A stretch of 64,000 nucleotides of DNA from a bacterium (lineage in GTDB: Bacteria > Chloroflexota > Dehalococcoidia > Tepidiformales > Tepidiformaceae): positions 124,001-188,000 of the forward strand of contig QEVS01000004.1 in the NCBI GenBank assembly GCA_003577245.1, written 5' to 3'. Every line of letters begins with the position of its first letter. Within the stretch, counting starts at the first letter, position 1. Shown one piece after another: positions 58,148-64,000 of this stretch. Both the position numbers and the translations under genes were made by a program. The notes under the pieces are model-generated. The model saw only the letters and a program-made list of their open reading frames with translations. It made no database searches and was not told the DNA's origin.

Positions 58148-58522
58148 ATGAAGGCCACCCGCGTCTACACCGGCGACGACGGCCGCTCGCACATCGAAGA
58201 ACTCGAGATCCCGCTCATTCGCGGGCGTTACGGCGACCTTTCGGAGCTGGTGCCGGCCGAGGGGATCATCTTCCGGGTAACCCCCGAAGGCGCGGAGCTT
58301 GGCTTTCACAACGCCCCGCGGCGTCAGTTCGTCATCACCCTCGAAGGCGTGGCCGAAATCGAATGCGGCGATGGCACGAAACGGCGCTTCGGGCCCGGCG
58401 ACATCCTGCTGGCCGACGACACCACCGGGCAGGGGCACATCACGCGAGAGATCGAAGGGCCCCGGCGCAGCCTGTTCGTGCCCCTGCCGGAGGCCTACGA
58501 CATCTCCGCCTGGAGGCGGTAG
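58148..58522 (+). CDS. Cupin domain protein
   Basis: A 124-residue single cupin. The two cupin motifs are LGFHNAPRRQFVITLEGVAE and FGPGDILLADDTTGQGHITR, with H56 and H103 region residues as possible metal ligands. Metal sites of cupins vary; with only a few His, catalysis is not certain. It follows the nitroreductase with no gap. Confidence 0.87.
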   Translation: MKATRVYTGDDGRSHIEELEIPLIRGRYGDLSELVPAEGIIFRVTPEGAELGFHNAPRRQFVITLEGVAEIECGDGTKRRFGPGDILLADDTTGQGHITREIEGPRRSLFVPLPEAYDISAWRR

Positions 58523-58534
58523 GAATACCCTTCG

Positions 58535-59506
58535 TCAGGCCACGACGAGGACGATCCCGGCCACGCAGAAGAGCGTACCCATGCCGATCCGGCGGGTGAA
58601 GCCCTCCTTGAGGAAGAGGATCGAAAGCGGCAGCGCCATCAGGGGCGAAGTCGCGGAAAGGATGGCCGTGCGCGCCGCCCCGGCCGTCATCACCGCGTAC
58701 ACGTAAAGGAGGCTGCCAAAGGAGGTCCCGACGAGCCCGGCGGCCACGATCCCGGCCACCTGCTTCCGGTCGCGAAATGGAGCGGCGAGGGCAGGCCGCC
58801 GGGCCAGGGCGGCAAAGGCCAGCAGCGCCAGCGCTCCCGAAGGCGTGCGGATGGAGGCCGCCGCCAGCGCGGGCATGCCATCGTTGCTCGCCGCCAGCCA
58901 GAGGGTGGCGGAGGCCCAGAAGATGCCCACGGCGCCGAGCAGCGCATACCCGAACCAGCCCAGGCGTTGACCGGGAGCCGGGTGCAGGGCCGCCACATGT
59001 TCCGCCGGCGGCAGGTCCGCGAAGCCGGCGAGGGCCGGCTCGGCCACGGCGATCACGGGAAGGGGGATGTCTTCCTGTCCGCGGCCCGGGATAACGATCA
59101 GGTACACACCCACGGCAATGAGTGCGGCGCCGAGGGGCAGCCCCCACGTGAAGGCCTCATCCAGCAGCAACACGCCTCCGAGGACCGTTAGCCCGATGTA
59201 GAGCGCCATGGAAATGGGAAACGTCCGCTGCATGCCGAGCAACGCAAGGGCCTTGATGTAGACGGTGTCGCCCAGCCCGTAGCCCACGAGCCCGCTGCCA
59301 AGCATCGCGAAGAGCGTGGCCGCCGAGGCGGCGGTAATGTCACCGGGGTCGCCGAATGCAAAGAGCACGGCGAAGAGGAGGAGGCTGCCCGCAGAGAGCC
59401 GGAGTGCGGAGAGCACCACCGGCGCCGTGCGCTGCGAAAGGGAAGTGAGCGCCACGCTTGTGGCCGACCACGTCATCGCCGCAACCAGGGCCGCCAGCTC
59501 ACCCAT
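58535..59506 (-). CDS. EamA/DMT-family transporter
   Basis: A 323-residue membrane protein with two EamA repeats. Ten hydrophobic segments can be counted, including LVGYGLGDTVYIKALALLG and ARTAILSATSPLMALPLSIL. DMT transporters export amino acids or other metabolites. It is convergent with the cupin gene (12 bases apart) and 34 bases before the kinase 3' end. The ATG at 59506 fits. Confidence 0.92.
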   Translation of the reverse strand: MGELAALVAAMTWSATSVALTSLSQRTAPVVLSALRLSAGSLLLFAVLFAFGDPGDITAASAATLFAMLGSGLVGYGLGDTVYIKALALLGMQRTFPISMALYIGLTVLGGVLLLDEAFTWGLPLGAALIAVGVYLIVIPGRGQEDIPLPVIAVAEPALAGFADLPPAEHVAALHPAPGQRLGWFGYALLGAVGIFWASATLWLAASNDGMPALAAASIRTPSGALALLAFAALARRPALAAPFRDRKQVAGIVAAGLVGTSFGSLLYVYAVMTAGAARTAILSATSPLMALPLSILFLKEGFTRRIGMGTLFCVAGIVLVVA

Positions 59507-59540
59507 CGAGGCGAATGCTAAGACGGGCCGCCGTTACGGT

Positions 59541-61637
59541 TCAGGCCAGGGGCGCCGCCACCGCCTCCTGGGCATCGGCGGTGGGCAGCCGCATGGTGAA
59601 CGTGGTCCCAACACCGGGCTCGGACTCCACCAGCAGCTTGCCGCGGTGGCCCTGAACTATGCCGTACGCGGTCGAGAGGCCCAGACCGGTGCCGCCTCCG
59701 GGCCCCTTGGTGGTGAAGAACGGCTCGAAGATGTGACTGCGGGTTTCCACGCTCATGCCCATGCCGGTATCGCTGACGCGGACGACTGCGGTCTTGCCCT
59801 CGAGCGCGAGTCTGATGGCGATCACGCCACCCCCGGGCATGGCGTCGCGGGCATTGATGACGATGTTGAGGAGCGCCTGCTCGAGCTGCTCCCGGTCACC
59901 ATTCACATACAAGTGGACTCCGGGTAGTTCCTCCTGAACCGTGACAGCAGGCGTGAGGCCCGGGCGTGCCAGCCGCAACGTGTCGGTGACGACGCCATTC
60001 AGGTCGACGCGTCCAAACTCGGTGAGGCCACCGCGCGAAAAGGAGAGGAGGCGGCTGGTGATGCCGGCGCCGCGCCTGGCTGCATCCTCAACCAGGGAGA
60101 GCGCTGCGGCATCCTCTTCCGAGTGAACATTCGACTTCTTCAGTATTCCCGTGGTGATAAGGATGGCCGTGAGAATGTTGTTGAAGTCGTGTGCAACTCC
60201 TCCAGCAAGGAGCCCAAGGCTTTCAAGCCGCCGCGCCTGGTGGAGCGCTCGCTCTGTTTCGCGGCGAGCCGTGATGTCACGGGCAACCACCGTGAAGCGG
60301 TCTGGCGCGTTCCCATCCATGCGGGCAGCAGCAATCTCTACTTCGACCCGCTTCCCGTCGGGGCGAACGAAGCTGGCTTCGAGGGCTCCGACGCTCGGCC
60401 GGACGAGTTGCTGGAACACAGGAACCGAATCGTCCTCGTCTCCCCCCGATAGGACCTTGGCCCATGAGGGAAGCGACAGCATCTCTTCGACGGGCATGCC
60501 GAGCAATTGGGTTGCGGCGTCGTTTGCGAACACGATCCGCCAACCATCGACAATCAGGAGGGCTTCGCCGAGATCACTCTGGGCCCGTAGTAGCGCATCG
60601 CGGTCTTCTTTGTCCTGCCTTAGGCGCCCCAGGAGTGCGCGGTTGCTTGCGAAGGCCGCCAGTTGCCGAAGGGCAACCAGAGCCATCACGCCAATGGCCC
60701 CGGATGTGAGGACGAAGGATTGGTCGCCCCCTGCCGCCTTCACCATGGCAATCACCACCAGGGGGAAGGCCACGGCATAGGGAAGGAGGAAGCTAACGGC
60801 GCCGCGGAACTCGACTCCTCGACCCTGGGCAGCGGACGGGCGCCCGGGCGTGACCATGGCAAGAGCAAACGACCAGTACCCGGAAAGCCAGAGCAGGTCC
60901 AGCAATCCTGCACCATTGTCCAACTCGGCCACGGCCCATGAATAGGTGTACGCGCCATCGGCAAAGACAAGAAGCGTTGCCGCAATGCCTATGACGGTTG
61001 CTCTTTCGCGGTGAGCGCCACCTTCCTGGTAGACCGCCGCCACCACGATGGCGAGGATCCCGAGGTCGAATACCGGATAGCTGAGGGCGACCAGTTTGTC
61101 TCGGAGCGAACTGTTGGCCGCGGCCGCGGGCTCAATGAGGTAAACCCACGAGATGACGCCTGCAGCCGCCATGACAATCAGCGCATCGAGCATCCATGCG
61201 CCGCGCGCCAGGCGCCGTGGGGGCAGGAGAAGGCAGGCCACGGCCGGAAAGAATGCCACATAGCCCGCCAGGTAGAAGACGTCCGGCAGACCCGGAAACG
61301 GCGCGTCACGGTCAAGGAAGACGGTGTAGCCAGCAAACACCCAGTCGGCGATGTTCCACATCGCGAGCATCACGGCGAGCAAGAGCCAGCCCGCCCGTTC
61401 CCGGCCGCGGCTGTGCCGGACGGGGATGATAGCAAGGGCAATGCCCACCATGGCGGGAACCTGGTAGCCGAAGTTGTAGGCGACGTAGCTGGCGGGTTCG
61501 CTCAGCATGCAGGCCGCATAGGCCGCAAGGAATGCCACCGCCACAACACCCACGACGAACTCGCGCCTGTGCTCGCCGACCAGCGGGCGTGACCTTGCCA
61601 CCCTCACCGGTGTCACCGCCAGGTTCGAGGGACGCAT
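59541..61637 (-). CDS. Membrane-bound PAS sensor histidine kinase
   Basis: A 698-residue kinase with about nine hydrophobic segments in residues 28-325, a PAS domain (about 345-460), HisKA with GLLAGGVAHDFNNI (H483), and HATPase with N box LNIVINARDAMP and GGGTGLGLSTAYG. Receiver is absent and no response regulator is nearby, so its partner is elsewhere. The PAS-kinase part is like that of the first gene in this window (AHDFNN box). The membrane part is not a known sensor by eye. Confidence 0.92.
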   Translation of the reverse strand: MRPSNLAVTPVRVARSRPLVGEHRREFVVGVVAVAFLAAYAACMLSEPASYVAYNFGYQVPAMVGIALAIIPVRHSRGRERAGWLLLAVMLAMWNIADWVFAGYTVFLDRDAPFPGLPDVFYLAGYVAFFPAVACLLLPPRRLARGAWMLDALIVMAAAGVISWVYLIEPAAAANSSLRDKLVALSYPVFDLGILAIVVAAVYQEGGAHRERATVIGIAATLLVFADGAYTYSWAVAELDNGAGLLDLLWLSGYWSFALAMVTPGRPSAAQGRGVEFRGAVSFLLPYAVAFPLVVIAMVKAAGGDQSFVLTSGAIGVMALVALRQLAAFASNRALLGRLRQDKEDRDALLRAQSDLGEALLIVDGWRIVFANDAATQLLGMPVEEMLSLPSWAKVLSGGDEDDSVPVFQQLVRPSVGALEASFVRPDGKRVEVEIAAARMDGNAPDRFTVVARDITARRETERALHQARRLESLGLLAGGVAHDFNNILTAILITTGILKKSNVHSEEDAAALSLVEDAARRGAGITSRLLSFSRGGLTEFGRVDLNGVVTDTLRLARPGLTPAVTVQEELPGVHLYVNGDREQLEQALLNIVINARDAMPGGGVIAIRLALEGKTAVVRVSDTGMGMSVETRSHIFEPFFTTKGPGGGTGLGLSTAYGIVQGHRGKLLVESEPGVGTTFTMRLPTADAQEAVAAPLA

Positions 61638-61759
61638 GTGACCGGGCCCGGGACCGGGTGGGTACGCATCTCTGAAATCGTCTCTATGGCATGGTACCCC
61701 GGCAATGGGGCAGTACCCTGATTATCGGTAGCTGGTGGCGGTTCATAAGCGGGCCCGTT

Positions 61760-62926
61760 TCAGCCGCCGCCCCTCCCCAGCTCCGCTTCCAGCCGCCGCT
61801 GCACCTCGATCGCCGGCAGACCAAGCCTGGCGGACAGCACCTTCACGTCCTCGAACTCGGGCACCGCTCGGCGGTGGCCCCGCCATTCGCCCACCTTTAC
61901 GCGGACGGGTCCGAACGAAGACTCGAACGTCTCGACGTGGCGCTCTGCCTCCCAGCGGCGGTAGGAGGCCGCTCGCACGCCCAGGGTGGTCGTTTCCGAA
62001 AGGAAGAGGTCCGCGAAACGCTCCTCTTCGCCGGCGCGCACAAGGGCGCAGAGCTTCGACGCCGCACGGCCCTTCTTCATGCCGATGGGCTCAATCCAGG
62101 CGTCGAGCGCTCCCTCTTCAAGGAGCCGGTCACGCGCGTGCGACAGGAGTGCTGGGGACATGTCGTCGATGTTGGCAGCCAGCTCTATCACCCGCGCTTG
62201 CGGCGCCGTGGCCGGCACATGTTCGCCCACCCACACGCGGAGCGCGTTCGGGCGGCCCGGCGGGTCGAAGGCGCCCGCGCCGTAGCCGTGAACAGAAGGG
62301 GTGATCACGGCGCCACGCGGCTCGGCCACGGCCGCCAGGATCGCGGCCCCCGTGGGCGTGACCAGCTCATGCGAGGCCTCCACAAAGCGCAGGGCGAACC
62401 CGGCCTCCTGGAGGATGTGCGCCGCCGCAGGCCCCGGCGCGGCGGGAATGGCGCCGTGCTGCGATTTCACGATGGTGCCCGCGCCCACGGTCACCACCGG
62501 GCACCAGGCCTGCTCGATGTGCAGGTCTTCGAGAGCAAGCATGGCCCCCACAATGTCCACCATCGCATCCACGCCGCCCGCCTCGTGGAGGTGAGGGCGG
62601 GGGGTCCGGTGCGCCAGCGCCTCCCCGCGTTCGAGCCAGCCGATGGCCCCCAGCGCTCGCGCGGTCACCCTCCCCGGCAGGCCGGCGCTCTCAACCAGGG
62701 CGCGCATCTCGGCGGGGCTGTAGGTCCGCTCGGCTTCGACGCGGACATCGGCGTAAACGGCCTCGATTCCACCACGGGCCACGCGCGACGTTTCGATGGC
62801 GAAAGGCGGCAGCCCGAGCCGCGCCAGCCCGTCGCGCACGGCGTCGAGCGACGCGCCGGCATCGGCAAGCGCGGCCAGGGTCATGTCGCCTGCAATCCCG
62901 GAGAAGCAATCGAAGACCGCACCCAC
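61760..62926 (-). CDS. larC: LarC, nickel insertion for the nickel-pincer cofactor
   Basis: A 388-residue LarC-like protein. FDCFSGIAGDMTLAALADAG starts it, HLHEAGGVDAMVDIVGAMLA is the family core, and NIDDMSPALLSHARDRLLEE the C-terminal domain. LarC adds nickel to the pincer nucleotide used by lactate racemase and relatives. A GTG at 62926 is the start; longer frames do not match. It follows larB by 52 bases on the same strand. larE and larA are not seen here. Confidence 0.9.
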   Translation of the reverse strand: MGAVFDCFSGIAGDMTLAALADAGASLDAVRDGLARLGLPPFAIETSRVARGGIEAVYADVRVEAERTYSPAEMRALVESAGLPGRVTARALGAIGWLERGEALAHRTPRPHLHEAGGVDAMVDIVGAMLALEDLHIEQAWCPVVTVGAGTIVKSQHGAIPAAPGPAAAHILQEAGFALRFVEASHELVTPTGAAILAAVAEPRGAVITPSVHGYGAGAFDPPGRPNALRVWVGEHVPATAPQARVIELAANIDDMSPALLSHARDRLLEEGALDAWIEPIGMKKGRAASKLCALVRAGEEERFADLFLSETTTLGVRAASYRRWEAERHVETFESSFGPVRVKVGEWRGHRRAVPEFEDVKVLSARLGLPAIEVQRRLEAELGRGGG

Positions 62927-62978
62927 GGTCCGCGTCGCGCCGGGGCGAGGGGCAGGAACACTCCGCGTATGGGGCTGC

Positions 62979-63755
62979 TTACCCGACAGGGCCCTCGCCC
63001 CTTCCTCCCATGGCGAGCCGGTTGATGGTGGCCGCAAGGAAGCCCGCGCCGAAGCCGTTGTCGATATTGACCACGGCCACACCGGTGGCGCAGCTGTTCA
63101 GCATTCCCAGCAGCGCGGCAACGCCGCCAAACGAGGCGCCATAGCCGACAGAGGTGGGCACCGCGATGACCGGGTTCGCAACCAGCCCGCCGACCACGCT
63201 CGGGAGAGCGCCCTCCATCCCGGCCACCACCACCAGAGCGTTCGCCGCGCGCAGCGCTTCGATGCGGTCGGCCAGCCTGTGGAGACCGGCCACGCCGACG
63301 TCGAAGTGGCGGGTGACCATGGCGCCCATCATCTCAGCGGTGAGCGCCGCCTCCTGGGCCACGGGGATGTCCGCGGTGCCGGCCGTAACAACGGCGACGT
63401 TCCCGCGCTTCGGCCGCGGCGCAGGGTCGTACCAGGCGAGGCGGGCGTCGCGATCGAAGAGCATTCCGGGTACGGCAGCGGCAAGTGCGGCAGCGTGCGG
63501 CGGCTCGACGCGGGTTACGAGCACTCGTCCGGCCGCATCGAGGATGCTGCGAGCGATGGCCGCGACCTGCTCGGGGGTCTTGCCGAGCGCCAGGACCACC
63601 TCGGGCAGGCCATCGCGCAGGGCGCGGTGGTGATCGACGCGCGCGAAGCCGAGGTCGTCGTAGGGAGCGCGTTCCAGGCGCGCAGCCGCATCCTCCACGG
63701 TCTTCTCGCCTGCGGCCACGGCAGCCAGCAGTTCGCGCAGGGCTTCGCGGTCCAT
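62979..63755 (-). CDS. larB: LarB, pyridinium-3,5-dicarboxylate mononucleotide synthase
   Basis: A 258-residue PurE-like protein. VAVVTAGTADIPVAQEAALT and EMMGAMVTRHFDVGVAGLHR, then VVAGMEGALPSVVGGLVANP and VPTSVGYGASFGG, are typical of LarB, which carboxylates nicotinic acid adenine dinucleotide and releases AMP. The longer frame to 63824 lacks a family match; ATG at 63755 gives the usual start (MDREALREL). Divergent from the membrane gene at the right edge. Confidence 0.93.
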   Translation of the reverse strand: MDREALRELLAAVAAGEKTVEDAAARLERAPYDDLGFARVDHHRALRDGLPEVVLALGKTPEQVAAIARSILDAAGRVLVTRVEPPHAAALAAAVPGMLFDRDARLAWYDPAPRPKRGNVAVVTAGTADIPVAQEAALTAEMMGAMVTRHFDVGVAGLHRLADRIEALRAANALVVVAGMEGALPSVVGGLVANPVIAVPTSVGYGASFGGVAALLGMLNSCATGVAVVNIDNGFGAGFLAATINRLAMGGRGEGPVG

Positions 63756-63826
63756 GCTGGCAGTGTATCGCAGCGCGGCCGGGGCAGGTCGACGAGCGGG
63801 CTCGCAGCCCCGACAATGTGGCACAT

Positions 63827-64000
63827 ATGACGATCAAGGCGTCCTCGCTCTTCTCCATCATCGCCATCTGGGCAACGATGATCCCGGCGGTCATTGTGGA
63901 GCCCGATGCGTGGTGGTCGCTGTTCTTCGCGGGCTTCGCGACGCTCCTGGTGGGCGTTAATGCATGGCGGCGCCTCGGGGTGTCGAGACTCATCTCCATC
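63827..64000 (+). CDS. Membrane protein, cut by the window edge
   Basis: The frame opens at ATG 63827 and runs to the last base (58 codons). It begins MTIKASSLFSIIAIWATMIP, then has a second hydrophobic segment (WWSLFFAGFATLLVGVNAW), so two membrane helices are visible. No family can be named. It is divergent from larB over 71 bases. Confidence 0.6.
   Translation, partial: MTIKASSLFSIIAIWATMIPAVIVEPDAWWSLFFAGFATLLVGVNAWRRLGVSRLISI

Noticed and set aside
1-64000. CRISPR arrays, rRNA and tRNA genes
   Set aside because: No regular spaced repeats, no rRNA-like sequence and no tRNA T-loop pattern were noticed on either strand; a covariance-model scan would be needed to exclude a tRNA with certainty.

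Overview
The window is GC-rich (hand counts near 70% in ordinary coding stretches), densely coding DNA from a free-living bacterium. The mix of genes fits a Chloroflexota-type organism (Dehalococcoidia or Tepidiformales-like): several acyl-CoA dehydrogenases, SDRs, a luciferase-like monooxygenase, LarB/LarC, two DUF4097 proteins, class III cyclases, lipoproteins with short lipoboxes, and a lexA gene with a CGAAC-N4-GTTCG type SOS box. This placement is an inference; no rRNA, tRNA or CRISPR array was seen. GTG and TTG starts are common.

Layout. 1-7.4 kb: a hybrid PAS histidine kinase running off the left edge, a SufR-like regulator, a thiolase, a small hypothetical and an ArsR-type regulator. 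7.6-21 kb: a membrane pseudo-phosphatase/propeller protein, UspA, cysE-cysS, an ATPase gene fragment, DUF488, purM, a DUF4097 lipoprotein, a phage-type hypothetical, an LLM oxidoreductase, a GltD-like iron-sulfur oxidoreductase, and small proteins. 21-30.9 kb: a PHP metallohydrolase, homoserine kinase with an acetyltransferase, two lipoproteins, a quinone oxidoreductase and an acyl-CoA dehydrogenase, interrupted by hicAB, vapBC and hicBA toxin-antitoxin modules plus a hicB remnant. Both intact hic modules lie inside direct repeats (59 bp and 82 bp) that span the 3' end of the neighbouring host gene, in the same geometry and with almost the same unit length (554 and 550 bp). 30.9-34.0 kb: a probably acquired patch with an orphan 790-residue GHKL ATPase whose centre falls to about 43% GC, beside two small unknown genes. 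34-46.5 kb: SDR, DUF4097-cyclase pair, orphan oligopeptide ABC ATPase, lexA with promoter and SOS box, PIG-L deacetylase, dipeptidase, queG-HEAT operon, CoA-binding protein, and a Zn/Mn ABC transporter under a perfect 25-bp palindrome. 46.6-64 kb: an acyl-CoA dehydrogenase next to an aminoglycoside-phosphotransferase-like kinase (ACAD10/11-like arrangement), a RHH-PIN toxin-antitoxin pair with operator repeats, a hydrolase-cyclase fusion lacking hydrolase triad residues, enoyl-CoA hydratase, HDOD protein, SDR, MFS transporter, a third dehydrogenase with nitroreductase and cupin, an EamA transporter, a second membrane histidine kinase, larC-larB, and a membrane protein cut by the right edge.

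The metabolic theme is acyl-CoA turnover (thiolase, three ACADs, enoyl-CoA hydratase, CoA-binding protein, kinase) plus sensory genes. The most unusual signals are the repeat-flanked hic cassettes, the low-GC GHKL ATPase patch, and two regulators that keep an enzyme fold but seem to have lost its catalytic residues.
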